A stretch of 64,000 bases of DNA from Labilithrix sp. GTDB lineage: Bacteria > Myxococcota_A > Polyangia > Polyangiales > Polyangiaceae. Below, piece after piece: positions 1 to 7,896 of this stretch (the first letter of the stretch is position 1; every line of letters starts with the position of its first letter). Made by a program: the position numbers and the translations under genes. The stretch spans positions 372,001 to 436,000 of the forward strand of contig JAHBWE010000005.1 in assembly GCA_019637155.1 (NCBI GenBank), in the 5' to 3' direction. The notes beneath the pieces were generated by a model. The model saw nothing but the letters and a program-made list of their open reading frames with translations. It searched no databases and was not told the DNA's origin.

Positions 1-679
1 CCCTTGCCTCCTCGGTCGACGCGCGCGCCTCCGCGGTCGCCGCGCGCTCGTTGCCGGTGGGAATCAAGACTCCGTCGAGGTCTGCCCAGCGCAGCCAGCG
101 CTCGCGGAGGTCCTCGAACACGCCGTCCCAAACGACGAGGCTCAGCCCGATCGACGCGAAGCGCGGCTGCGGCTGGTGGACGTAGACGCCGCCCATGAGC
201 GTGAACGACATCACCTCGCCGGCTCCGGTCTTGCCGAGCGGGTCGAACACCACGTAGTGCGTCACCCGCATTCGTTCGTAGTCGCGCAGCTTGTCGCTGA
301 GCTCGCCGCCGTCGGTGTTGGACACGATCTCGATCACGACGTCCGGCGGCTTGCCGTACTCCCACACGAAGTACGACTGCCGCCGTTCGGGGCCGGTCAC
401 CGGCTTCGGCTCGACGTCGAGGCTCAGGAACGCGTCGGGCACGATCGCCGGATTCTGCGCGATCGCGAAGACGCCGACGTTGGCGGCGGCGAAGAACCGC
501 CGCCCCGGCTTCCAGCCGCTGTAGAGCGACTCCGTGAGCAGACGCATCTGCTTCTCTGCGAACACGCTGTCCACCGGCTTGCCGTCCTCGGTGATGAGGT
601 GGCTAGTGTCCGGCGCGGGCCACGGACCGTCCGTGCCCGGCTCCATGGAGCTCGGAGAGCTGCTTTGTGCCATCGCCAT
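1..679 (-). CDS. Uma2 family endonuclease-like protein (DUF820), C-terminus off the window
   Basis: The minus-strand reading frame is open from ATG at 679 (a second in-frame ATG lies at 673) to the window edge, so the C-terminus is missing. The readable 226 residues carry the Uma2 pattern of a PD-(D/E)xK nuclease fold: VPDAFLSLDV with Asp82, then PPDVVIEIVS with Glu117, then the SDKLRDY lysine at about residue 130, followed by THYVVFDP. The last visible residues are Ala/Glu-rich and look like the start of the helical tail common in this family. Uma2 proteins are abundant in cyanobacteria and myxobacteria; their biological role is not settled. It lies 225 bp downstream of the radical SAM trio on the same strand and is probably a separate unit. 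Confidence 0.85.
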   Translation of the reverse strand, partial: MAMAQSSSPSSMEPGTDGPWPAPDTSHLITEDGKPVDSVFAEKQMRLLTESLYSGWKPGRRFFAAANVGVFAIAQNPAIVPDAFLSLDVEPKPVTGPERRQSYFVWEYGKPPDVVIEIVSNTDGGELSDKLRDYERMRVTHYVVFDPLGKTGAGEVMSFTLMGGVYVHQPQPRFASIGLSLVVWDGVFEDLRERWLRWADLDGVLIPTGNERAATAEARASTEEAR

Positions 680-784
680 CGAGTGTACCTCCCATCGCTT
701 GCGTCGTAGCCATCGCAAGCGACCGAGCACGCCACATGCCCGCACCCGCGCCCAGCGATTCCGCGCCTTTGCCTCCGCTCGCCC

Positions 785-798
785 CTGGCCCGGGCCAG
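785..798. repeat. 14-bp perfect palindrome in a 225-bp gene-free gap
   Basis: CTGGCCCGGGCCAG is perfectly self-complementary, and a related half site (GGGCCAGGCC) follows at about 801. The gap 680-904 between the Uma2 gene and the membrane protein otherwise holds nothing recognisable. The palindrome could be an operator or part of a transcript-ending hairpin for the upstream trio; there is no T-tract. Confidence 0.3.
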
Positions 799-904
799 AT
801 CGGGCCAGGCCAGATGCCAGTTTTTGTGGTTCGCAGTTCGGTGCCAGCGGCGCCGCGCACGTGGACACGAAGCACGCGGCGCGAGGGCGGTGCTGGTCAC
901 TGCG

Positions 905-1426
905 TCACGGCACGAGCAGTCCCTGCGCTGCCGCGAGCACCGCCGCGACGGGCACGGCGACCGCAAGCCCGCGCGCAAGCGCGCGCGGATCACGCCGCGC
1001 ACACAGCCACGCGACGAACGCGATCGCGCCTCCGGCATACCCCGCTGTCCAGGCCCGCCAGAAGTACCCAGCGTGCTCGCTGTAGATCACGAGCGCCGGA
1101 TCGGCATCCCGAACCAGCACCGCCTGACCGATCCGAAGGAGCGCGTACACCCCCGCCGCCCCCACCGCCCCAGCGGCGACGGCCACTCCAAGCCGCGCCC
1201 CATCCGCCGCGTCACCCCCGCCGCTCTCTCCGCGAGCGCTCTCGTCACCGCCCCCGTAATCTCCGCCGCGAGCGCTCTCCTTGCGTGCCGCCGCTGCCGC
1301 CGGCGTGGCGACGGTCGTGCTCTCGTCACCGTCCCCGTCATCTCCGCCGCGAGCGCTCTCCTTGCGAGCCGTCGCTGCCGCCGGCGTGGCGACGGTCGTG
1401 CTCTCGCTGCCTGCGTTCGTCGTCAT
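905..1426 (-). CDS. Membrane protein coupled to the radical SAM gene, N-terminal repeats
   Basis: Unknown family, 173 residues. ATG at 1426 overlaps the TGA of the radical SAM gene (ATGA), so the two are probably translated together. Residues 8-61 hold two copies of a 27-residue polar repeat beginning ESTTVATPAAA and rich in Gly, Asp, Ser and Arg, then a partial third copy. From about residue 77 the protein becomes hydrophobic, with likely membrane segments near 77-100, 128-143 and 151-172. A longer in-frame start at 1588 exists but would run far into the radical SAM gene. Position as last gene of the trio suggests a membrane partner, for example for export or anchoring of the modified peptide; this is inference only. 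Confidence 0.7.
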   Translation of the reverse strand: MTTNAGSESTTVATPAAATARKESARGGDDGDGDESTTVATPAAAAARKESARGGDYGGGDESARGESGGGDAADGARLGVAVAAGAVGAAGVYALLRIGQAVLVRDADPALVIYSEHAGYFWRAWTAGYAGGAIAFVAWLCARRDPRALARGLAVAVPVAAVLAAAQGLLVP

Positions 1427-2709
1427 GTACGGTCGGTCACGCTCTCGTCCCGCGACGCGCTCGCGAGCGTCGCAGGGGTCTGGGGCGTCGCAGAGGGCTG
1501 GGGCGTCTCGGGCGTCGCAGGGGTCTCGGGCGTCGCGGGGGTCTGGGGCGTCGCGGGTGCTTCGTGGCGCGCGGTAACGCGTGGGCACTCGGGGTCTGGG
1601 CCCATCGCGGTTGTGAGGTGGCGTGTCACGACCTTGCAGCCGCCGCGGCAGACCTCACGAAGCGTGCAGGATGCACATGGTTCGGGCGCGGCGCGAGGGT
1701 AGTCGCGGAAGGTCGCGAGGACCGGGTCGTCGGCCCAGCGGGGGCCGACGATGTCCGTCGCGTCGAGGCGCGTTGGCTCCGCGAAGCTGCAGGGGGCGAG
1801 CGCGCCGTCGACGCGCGTCGCCGCGAGCGCGGCGCCGGCTTCGCAGCCGAGGACGCCCCAGCGCGCGAGCTCCTCCGGGCGCGCGGCGAGGTCCGCGTCG
1901 GCGGAGAGGAACGGGACCAGCGCGCAGTCGATGCGAAGACGCATCGCGCCCGCGAGCGACGCGCTTAGCTCGCGCAGGCGGGCAGGGAAGGCGCGGACCT
2001 GCGCGGGGGAGAGGCGCCGGGTGAGGTAGTCGAGCCCCGTCGCGCGGCCCGCCGGCTTGTAGCGAAGGAGCTGCGCCTCCGTCGCGCCGAGCGCGCGCGC
2101 GCGTTCGAGCGTCGCCGCGACGTGGTCGAACGTGGCGCGCGTCAGCACGACGTTCACGCCGACGGCGACGCCCGCCGCCGCGAGTCGCGCGATGGCGTCC
2201 TCCGCCGCGCGCGACGCATCGAACCCGCGCACCGCGGCATAGTCGACGCCTGCGCCGTCGTAGCTCACGTTCACCTGCGCGAAGCGGCGGAGCTGCGCGA
2301 GCTTCCGCTCACCGAGGCCGAGCCCGCTCGTCGTCACGACCGGCGTGAGCCCGAGCGCGCGCGCCTCGTCCGCGAGCGCGCCGAGGTCGTCGCGCAGCGT
2401 CGGCTCTCCGCCGCCGAACGCCACCGTGAACACCCCCGCCGCCGCGAGCGCCCGCAGCCGCGCGACGATCTCGTCGCGTGGCGGCTCTATGCCGTCCGGC
2501 CTCGCGTCGAGGTAGCAGCCCTCACACCCCGCCGCGCAGCGCGACGTCACCGCGACATGCACCTCGAGCGGCGCGCTCGGCCTCGGCGCGGGCTCGTCCC
2601 ACAGCGCGCTCCCGGCGAGCCCGAGCGCGCGCACCCCGTCACGCTCGAGCGCGACGAGCGCAGCATCGATCTTCACCCACGCCCCCCACACCTCGTAGCG
2701 AACGATCAC
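1423..2709 (-). CDS. Radical SAM/SPASM-domain peptide-modifying-type enzyme
   Basis: GTG at 2709 overlaps the TGA of the upstream small gene (GTGA) and gives a 428-residue protein. The radical SAM cluster motif CxxxCxxC is Cys58, Cys62, Cys65, and the SAM-binding GGGEP is at 99-103. The C-terminal SPASM region has the expected seven cysteines, C289, C307, C345, C348, C354, C358 and C375, enough to ligate two auxiliary iron-sulfur clusters. SPASM enzymes typically modify ribosomal peptides (sactipeptide, PQQ and mycofactocin types) or activate sulfatases. A tail after 385 is a low-complexity Thr-Pro repeat. An in-frame extension to 3033 exists, but it would cover the whole small upstream gene. 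Direct coupling to a small Cys-containing gene supports a peptide-maturase role. Confidence 0.85.
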   Translation of the reverse strand: MIVRYEVWGAWVKIDAALVALERDGVRALGLAGSALWDEPAPRPSAPLEVHVAVTSRCAAGCEGCYLDARPDGIEPPRDEIVARLRALAAAGVFTVAFGGGEPTLRDDLGALADEARALGLTPVVTTSGLGLGERKLAQLRRFAQVNVSYDGAGVDYAAVRGFDASRAAEDAIARLAAAGVAVGVNVVLTRATFDHVAATLERARALGATEAQLLRYKPAGRATGLDYLTRRLSPAQVRAFPARLRELSASLAGAMRLRIDCALVPFLSADADLAARPEELARWGVLGCEAGAALAATRVDGALAPCSFAEPTRLDATDIVGPRWADDPVLATFRDYPRAAPEPCASCTLREVCRGGCKVVTRHLTTAMGPDPECPRVTARHEAPATPQTPATPETPATPETPQPSATPQTPATLASASRDESVTDRT

Positions 2710-3029
2710 TCGTCCCCCTCCGCCGTCGCTGCCGCATGCTGCGCCGCAACATCCGCGTGCACTGCAACATCCGATTGCACTGCAGCATCCGAGTGCGCTG
2801 CAACATCCGAGTGCACTGCAGCATCCGAGTGCGCCGCAGCATCCGCGGGCTCCGACGCTGCGCGCGCGGGCGCCTCCTCCTCGAGCGCCGCGCAGACGGC
2901 GGCGAAGACCGCGCCGCCCACCGCCGCCGTGACGAAGAGCGTATCGACCACGCTCCCGATGCTCGAGCAGTTCGCGCCATGCCCGAGCCGCACCGCGCGG
3001 ACGTGCTCCGGCTTCAGCTCCGCGCTCAC
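2706..3029 (-). CDS. Small Cys-containing peptide, candidate substrate of the radical SAM enzyme
   Basis: A 107-residue protein starting at ATG 3029, first gene of the trio. Residues 1-20 are polar (HVRAVRLGHGAN). Residues 21-49 begin with CSSIGSVVD and continue as a Gly/Ala/Val-rich hydrophobic stretch with a second cysteine at 46. Residues 66-98 are a six-residue repeat of the HSDAAV/HSDVAA type. I do not recognise the family. Two cysteines, a Gly-rich hydrophobic segment and coupling to a SPASM enzyme suggest a ribosomally made, post-translationally modified peptide. The unusual point is that the Cys/Gly part is N-terminal or central and the tail is repetitive. It could instead be a single-pass membrane protein that serves as a partner subunit. 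Confidence 0.6.
   Translation of the reverse strand: MSAELKPEHVRAVRLGHGANCSSIGSVVDTLFVTAAVGGAVFAAVCAALEEEAPARAASEPADAAAHSDAAVHSDVAAHSDAAVQSDVAVHADVAAQHAAATAEGDE
2748..2847 (-). repeat. 18-bp tandem repeat inside the small peptide gene
   Basis: Five full 18-bp units (AACATCCGAGTGCACTGC type, read on the plus strand) and a partial sixth encode the HSDAAV-like hexapeptide repeat. The period is a multiple of three, so copy-number change would keep the frame. Confidence 0.85.
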
Positions 3030-3053
3030 ACACGCATCATAGCCCCGAGGCCA

Positions 3054-3215
3054 ACGAAGTGGCTGTCGCGCTCGAGCCCTGAAGAGCGCGCATTCACGCG
3101 CGTGATAGCCGAGACGTCGAAGCGGCCGTCGCGCCCGCTCACGCGCGCGTGATGGCCGACGCGTCGAAGCGGCCGACGCGCTCGAGCCCCGAAGAGGCTC
3201 GCGCTCGCGTGCGCC
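3054..3215. repeat. Imperfect repeats upstream of the radical SAM trio
   Basis: The gap 3030-3220 holds three imperfect copies built from GTCGAAGCGGCCG, CGCGCTCGAGCC and ACGCGCGTGAT blocks, each roughly 45-60 bp long. It is the region that must contain the promoter of the minus-strand trio; no clear promoter boxes are visible. Confidence 0.5.
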
Positions 3216-3220
3216 TCAGA

Positions 3221-4204
3221 TCAGAGCCCGAGTCCGTCGAGGTGCCCCGTGTGCTCCAGCACCAGGAACGCTGCGCCGAGCACGCTCGCCGCGCACGCTG
3301 CCGCGCGGAGCGGACGTGGGGCGCCGCCGGCGGCCGACCACGCGCGCGCCGCGAAGAGGAGGGGGACCAGCACCGCGCCGAGCCACAAGAACGGTCCCGC
3401 CGTCCCGTCCGCGTAGCCCGCCGCGAGCAGCGCGCCGCCGGCCGCCACGTACACCGCGTACGCGACGACCAGCCTCGCCGCCCCACGCACCCGCGCGAGC
3501 ACGAGCGCCCGCCGCCGCGAGCGCGCCACCGCCACCGCCGTCCCCGCGAGCGCCGCGGCGACGAGGAAAATGGATGCATTGTGCATTGTTCGCCGGCGCG
3601 CGAGGCGGCGCACGTCCTTCGCGATGTCCGGGTCGAAGTACCACGTCAGATCGACCTCGGCCTGCTCGACCTCGCCGCGGGTGAGGTGCGCGTCGACCGC
3701 CGAGCGGAGCGCCCGCCGTGCGAGCGGCGCGTCGGCGTGCGGATCGCGCGCCGCGCGGCGCCAGAGCGGGATCGCGTCCTCGACGCGGCCGCTCCGCGCG
3801 TGGGCGTCCGCGACGAACACCCACGCCTCGACGCGCACTAGGCCCTCCGGGAACGACTCGGCCTCGACGAGCAGCGCGTGCAGGTCGGGGCTCGCCTGGC
3901 GCCGCGCGTCCTCGAGCGTCGCGAGCGGGACGAAGTCGCCCTCGCTCCGCGCGCGCAGGTACGCGACCCGCGCCTCCGCCCGTGCAGCGACGTTGCTCGC
4001 CGGCGCCGCGCGGATCGCCTCCTCGTAGCGCGCGAGCGCGTGCGCGTACGCGAGCACCGCCTCGCCCTGCTCCGCGTCCTTGAACGCATCCGCAGGCGCC
4101 GGCTCGGCGCGCCCCGCCTCCTCGCCCCGCTCCGCGTCCGCGCGCGCCGAGTCGGTCAGCGGCGGTGCGACGAGGAGGAGCAAGAAGAGAAGCAATCTGC
4201 GCAT
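3221..4204 (-). CDS. Exported/membrane TPR-like protein
   Basis: 327 residues with an N-terminal signal segment (MRRLLLFLLLLVAPPL). Residues about 40-205 are helical, Ala/Arg/Glu-rich and resemble degenerate tetratricopeptide repeats. Residues about 210-315 contain four hydrophobic segments, the last ending in LVLEHTGHLDGLGL. The arrangement fits an extracytoplasmic helical-repeat domain followed by an integral membrane domain, although topology cannot be settled by eye. No catalytic motif is seen. Its start codon faces the lipoprotein gene at 4237 with only 32 bp between, so the two share a divergent promoter region. Confidence 0.75.
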   Translation of the reverse strand: MRRLLLFLLLLVAPPLTDSARADAERGEEAGRAEPAPADAFKDAEQGEAVLAYAHALARYEEAIRAAPASNVAARAEARVAYLRARSEGDFVPLATLEDARRQASPDLHALLVEAESFPEGLVRVEAWVFVADAHARSGRVEDAIPLWRRAARDPHADAPLARRALRSAVDAHLTRGEVEQAEVDLTWYFDPDIAKDVRRLARRRTMHNASIFLVAAALAGTAVAVARSRRRALVLARVRGAARLVVAYAVYVAAGGALLAAGYADGTAGPFLWLGAVLVPLLFAARAWSAAGGAPRPLRAAACAASVLGAAFLVLEHTGHLDGLGL

Positions 4205-4236
4205 TCGAGCGTTCCCATGATAAGCGGCGGGACACG

Positions 4237-6018
4237 ATGCGCGGACTCCTCCTCCTTGCAGCCCTTGCGGTTCTGCTCGGCGGTTGCCGTGGCTGCAAGA
4301 ACGATCACCCCTACGTTCCGGCAGGCCCCGACGGCGCGGCCGCGACCGCCGACGACGCCGGCGAGGCGCGGCCGAGCGGCCCCGCCGCCCCCGGCCCCGG
4401 CCCCGGCGGCGGCGCCGAGGCGGCCGTCGCGCTCGCGCCCGGCGTGACGAGCTGGCGCGGCGACGGCCTCGTCATCGACGGCGGCGGTCAGGAGATCGCG
4501 CTCCTCCTCGCGCGTGATTTCGACGGCGACGGGAAGACGGACGCGCTCGCGATCTTGCGCCCGCCGCTCGCGGAGCGAAAGCCGGGCGCGTCGACCGGTC
4601 GCCTCGTCTACGTCCGCGGCGGCGAGCCGAACGTGCCGCCCGCCGCGATCGCGGTCGGCCCCGCGCTCGGGCAGTGGCCCGCCTGCGTCGCGACCGCGCG
4701 CCTCGAGAAGGTCGGACCGCGCTCCGTCTTCGCCGAGATCGGCAGCGACTGCCCGAAGGCGATCGGCACGCGCGCGATCTCGGTCGTGCGCCTCGCGCCG
4801 CCCGCGCCGGCGGTCGCGTTCGACGCCATCCTCACCGATCCGCGCGACGCGCCGAGCCTCGGGCTCGCGGTCGAGAGCGCCGATCGCGACGGCGACGGCG
4901 TCGACGACACCGTCCTCCGCTTCACCGTCGACGGCGTCGACGCGCGCCTCGCGTTCTTCGATCGACCGGCCGGTCCGAGCCGCGACCCCGAGGAGCCAGA
5001 GGCCTCCCTCAAGACCGCCGCCGCCCGCATCGCGAAGGCGAAGCCGGACGAGGTCCCCGCGATGGTCGATCGGCTGCGGGCCGCGTACCGCGCGCTCTGC
5101 GACGAAGGGGGCGCGCCGCGCATCACGCACGTCCACGGTGGCCCGGCCCCGACGTGCGGAACGAGCAAGGTGCTCGAGGACGCGGGCATCGCCGCGGTCC
5201 GCGCCTACGCGCAGTCGGGCGACGTCTTCGGCGCGTTCGCGGCGGCGGAGATCGCGCAGGCCGCGCCCGCGACGAAGACCGCGGCGCGGAGCTCCGAGCT
5301 CGAGAAGCACCTCGCGACCGCCGCGCCGGTGGAGAGCGCGAAGGCGGTGCGGGTCCTCGCCACGCTCGTCGACTCGCCCTCGGACGCCGAGCCACAGTGG
5401 GGACCGCTCACGTTCGACGCGACCAACCAGCTCCTCGTCCGCGCAGGCAAGACCGTGACGAGCGTCGACCCGGAGAACGGCGACGAGCACGCGGACGGCG
5501 CCGCGGCCTGGCCGGCGGAGGTCGTGTCGCCGGACGCGACGCGGAGGTGGAGCGCCGCCTTTCAGGTGTGCGACGACGGCGCGGCGCGCGCGAGCTTCAC
5601 CGTCGCGGAGACGAACACGACGATCACGGCGCCGCTCCCCCTCGTGCCGCGGCTCGGCCGCGCGTGCTCCGGGCACGGCGAGCCGCTGCTCGTTCAGCCG
5701 ATCGCGTGGGGGCCGCGCGGGCTCGAGGCCATCGTCGCGGGGCGCCCCTTCATCTTCAAGAGCGAAGGCGCGAACGAGATGACGGCGTCGCCCCTCGCTC
5801 CGTTCCTCGACGAGCGACCGCCGCCCGGCTCGCCGCGGATGGGCGCGAAGATGGCGGTCGCGGTGCCGAACGCGCTCCTCGTCCTCGCGGAGGGAAAGTG
5901 GAGGAACCTCCGCTCGCCCGACGTCAAGCCGAGCGAGCTCCGCGCGTGCACGATCGACGACACGGCTACCCGCGTCGCGTGCGTGCGCCGCGGCAAGGTC
6001 GTCTTGCTTCAGCGGTGA
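4237..6018 (+). CDS. Lipoprotein with FG-GAP/VCBS-like calcium motifs
   Basis: ATG at 4237 is preferred over the in-frame 4165 because it begins directly with a lipoprotein signal, MRGLLLLAALAVLLGGC (Cys17 lipidated). 593 residues. Two Asp/Gly loops, DFDGDGKTDAL near residue 92 and DRDGDGVDDTV near 217, resemble the calcium-binding loops of integrin-like FG-GAP/VCBS repeats. The middle (about 260-370) is helical and Ala-rich, and the C-terminal third is beta-rich. No enzyme motif is visible. Its end overlaps the convergent lipoprotein gene by 10 bp. Confidence 0.75.
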   Translation: MRGLLLLAALAVLLGGCRGCKNDHPYVPAGPDGAAATADDAGEARPSGPAAPGPGPGGGAEAAVALAPGVTSWRGDGLVIDGGGQEIALLLARDFDGDGKTDALAILRPPLAERKPGASTGRLVYVRGGEPNVPPAAIAVGPALGQWPACVATARLEKVGPRSVFAEIGSDCPKAIGTRAISVVRLAPPAPAVAFDAILTDPRDAPSLGLAVESADRDGDGVDDTVLRFTVDGVDARLAFFDRPAGPSRDPEEPEASLKTAAARIAKAKPDEVPAMVDRLRAAYRALCDEGGAPRITHVHGGPAPTCGTSKVLEDAGIAAVRAYAQSGDVFGAFAAAEIAQAAPATKTAARSSELEKHLATAAPVESAKAVRVLATLVDSPSDAEPQWGPLTFDATNQLLVRAGKTVTSVDPENGDEHADGAAAWPAEVVSPDATRRWSAAFQVCDDGAARASFTVAETNTTITAPLPLVPRLGRACSGHGEPLLVQPIAWGPRGLEAIVAGRPFIFKSEGANEMTASPLAPFLDERPPPGSPRMGAKMAVAVPNALLVLAEGKWRNLRSPDVKPSELRACTIDDTATRVACVRRGKVVLLQR

Positions 6019-6599
6019 CGCGGCGCGGTCGTGCAGAGCACGTCGTCCGGATCGCGTGTGCTCTGCAGGCACTGCCGCTTCTGGTCGTTGCAGCGGATCA
6101 CGAACACGCCGTGCGAGGCGAGCGTCGCGAGCGGCACGTTCGCGCGCTGGACGACCGCGTTGAACGGCGCCTTCGCGTCGCAGCCGTCCGACATGAGCAG
6201 GTCGATCTGGCGTCCGCCCGCGACCGCCTCGGTGCGGTTCCACTTCGCCTTGTTGTCGCCCTTGTCCATCGCGAGGCTGATCGGCTTGAGCTTCGCGACG
6301 AGCTCGTTCGCGTAGGCCTCGTCCGCGTTCGCGTCGCCGGGGTGCGGCGCCTTCATCGCGACCATGTACGCGATCGCCTTCATCTGCACTTCTTCCGGCG
6401 CGTTCTGGGTGACCATCGTCTCCGGCTTCGGGATCGGCCGCTCCGGCATCGTGAACGGCGGCGGCGCGGCGTCCTTCGCCGCGACGGTGACGGTCGCGGA
6501 CGGCACCGTGGTCTTGCCCGCGTCGACGGCGGTGGGCTTCGGATCGTCGCAGCCGGCGGCCGAGACGAAGAGGACGAGGAGGAGAGGGGAGTGCTTCAT
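6009..6599 (-). CDS. Small lipoprotein of unknown function
   Basis: 196 residues with a lipoprotein signal MKHSPLLLVLFVSAAGC (Cys17). A Thr/Val/Ala-rich linker follows, then a compact domain containing three C-terminal cysteines (the CDAKAP, IRCNDQKRQC and VLCTTAP segments) that could form disulfides outside the cytoplasm. Family not recognised. Its ATG overlaps the TGA of the DUF4388-DnaJ gene upstream, so the two form an operon read leftwards. Confidence 0.75.
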   Translation of the reverse strand: MKHSPLLLVLFVSAAGCDDPKPTAVDAGKTTVPSATVTVAAKDAAPPPFTMPERPIPKPETMVTQNAPEEVQMKAIAYMVAMKAPHPGDANADEAYANELVAKLKPISLAMDKGDNKAKWNRTEAVAGGRQIDLLMSDGCDAKAPFNAVVQRANVPLATLASHGVFVIRCNDQKRQCLQSTRDPDDVLCTTAPRHR

Positions 6600-7336
6600 G
6601 CGACGAGCGCCCGGTAGGCGGCGGTGACCTCGGCGAAGCGAGCGGACAGCGCGCGCCGCTCCTCGTGCGAGGCCTCGGGGTGGAGATCGGGATGGTACTC
6701 GCGGACGAGCCGCCGGTACGCCTGCTTCACCTCGGGCTCTCCCGCCGCGGAGGAGAGCCCGAGCGTGCGGTACGCGACCACGCGACGGACGTCCACCGAT
6801 CCGGGCATCCCGCTCGCGGGCCGCGCCGTGCGGTACACGCCGCTCGCGGGCTCGACCGCGCGATCGCGCGCGCGCTTCCTCCCGGCGAGGAACTCGTCCG
6901 CGCCGAGCGGCTCGTCCACGAGCGCGCCGCGCGGCGGCCGCACCGCGACGCGGTAGAAGACCTGCGCGTCGACGAGCCCCTCGAGCATCTGGAGCCGCAT
7001 GAGGATCTGCTTTCGCAGCGCGCGCTCCACCACCTGCGGCGCGATCTGGAAATCACGGACGAGCACCTCGCCGTGGAGCCGCTGCGAGGCCATCGCGCGG
7101 AGGAGCGAGCGGCGCAGCACGTCGTCGTCGACGTCCTCCTCGTGGCGGAGGATCTCGCCGAGCGACGCCGCCGCGCGGTCCACCTCGACCGCGGTGACGA
7201 GCCCCTTCGCGAGGTGCACGCGGTGCGCGCGTCCGCCCGTCTCCACGAGCTCCAAGGTGCCGCTCGCCCGCCCGCGGTGGAGCGCGCCGAGCAGATCGCC
7301 GAGCGTCGTAGCCTTGAGCCTCCCGGGAAGCTGCAT
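6596..7336 (-). CDS. DUF4388 (PATAN) - DnaJ domain fusion
   Basis: Start chosen at ATG 7336 (MQLPGRLKATTLGDLLGAL); an earlier start at 7372 only adds a poorly coding leader. 246 residues. Residues 1-90 match the DUF4388/PATAN pattern: LGDLLGALHRGRASGTLEL, then HLAKGLVTAVEVD. Residues about 180-246 form a J domain, beginning YRTLGLSSAAGEPEVKQAY and containing the HPD tripeptide (EYHPDLHPEA) that stimulates Hsp70. PATAN domains are typical of myxobacterial and related signalling proteins. The fusion suggests an adaptor that couples chaperone activity to a regulatory or cytoskeletal partner. Confidence 0.85.
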   Translation of the reverse strand: MQLPGRLKATTLGDLLGALHRGRASGTLELVETGGRAHRVHLAKGLVTAVEVDRAAASLGEILRHEEDVDDDVLRRSLLRAMASQRLHGEVLVRDFQIAPQVVERALRKQILMRLQMLEGLVDAQVFYRVAVRPPRGALVDEPLGADEFLAGRKRARDRAVEPASGVYRTARPASGMPGSVDVRRVVAYRTLGLSSAAGEPEVKQAYRRLVREYHPDLHPEASHEERRALSARFAEVTAAYRALVA

Positions 7337-7416
7337 GGATCGTGCGTAACGAACCACGGCCGGAGCGGCCAAGATCCTGGGAGACCGGCCCCGCCCGCGT
7401 CTATGCTCGGCGTCGG

Positions 7417-7848
7417 ATGCGGCCCCTCGTCTTCGCGCTGATCGTGGCGGCGTGCGCGGTCGGCGCCCCCGCGCGCGCCGACGAGCCGCCGCCGATCTCC
7501 GCGTCGCTCCAGTGCGATCGCGCGGTGGAGCCGGGCCGCGTCCGCTGCACGGTGGAGGCCCGCGTCGCGCAGGGCCGCACGCTGCAGTGGGCCGACGTCG
7601 TCATCGTCGAGCTCCCGGAGCTCGCGCAGGCGTTGAAGGGCCGCGTCGGCCCGGCCGACAGCATCGCGCGCGACGCGACGAGCGAGCGCTGGGCCTTCGG
7701 CCTCGTCGCGCGGAAGCTCGGCGAAGGCGAGGCGAAGGTCCACGTGCGCGCGGTCGTGTGCGCCGCCGGGGCCCCCGCGCCCGAAGAGCGGCGCCCGCGC
7801 TGCGCGACCGCGACCGCGATCGCGACCGCGATCGTCCGCGTCGGCTGA
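7417..7848 (+). CDS. Small exported protein
   Basis: The ATG at 7417 begins a standard signal peptide (MRPLVFALIVAACAVGAPARAD, likely cleaved after ARA); an upstream in-frame start at 7342 would add 25 uncharacteristic residues. The mature protein of about 120 residues contains two cysteine pairs and a beta-rich segment (CDRAVEPGRVRCTVEARV). It may be an immunoglobulin-like periplasmic domain. Family not recognised. Divergent from the DUF4388-DnaJ gene with 80 bp between. Confidence 0.65.
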   Translation: MRPLVFALIVAACAVGAPARADEPPPISASLQCDRAVEPGRVRCTVEARVAQGRTLQWADVVIVELPELAQALKGRVGPADSIARDATSERWAFGLVARKLGEGEAKVHVRAVVCAAGAPAPEERRPRCATATAIATAIVRVG

Positions 7849-7851
7849 CGC

Positions 7852-7896
7852 TTCGAGGCGCGTGCGTTCGAGGCGCGTGCGTTCGAGGCGCGTGCG
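7852..7896. repeat. Three perfect 15-bp tandem repeats between convergent genes
   Basis: TTCGAGGCGCGTGCG is repeated three times without change and exactly fills the gap between the stop codons of the exported protein (7848) and the TPR protein (7897). Confidence 0.9.
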
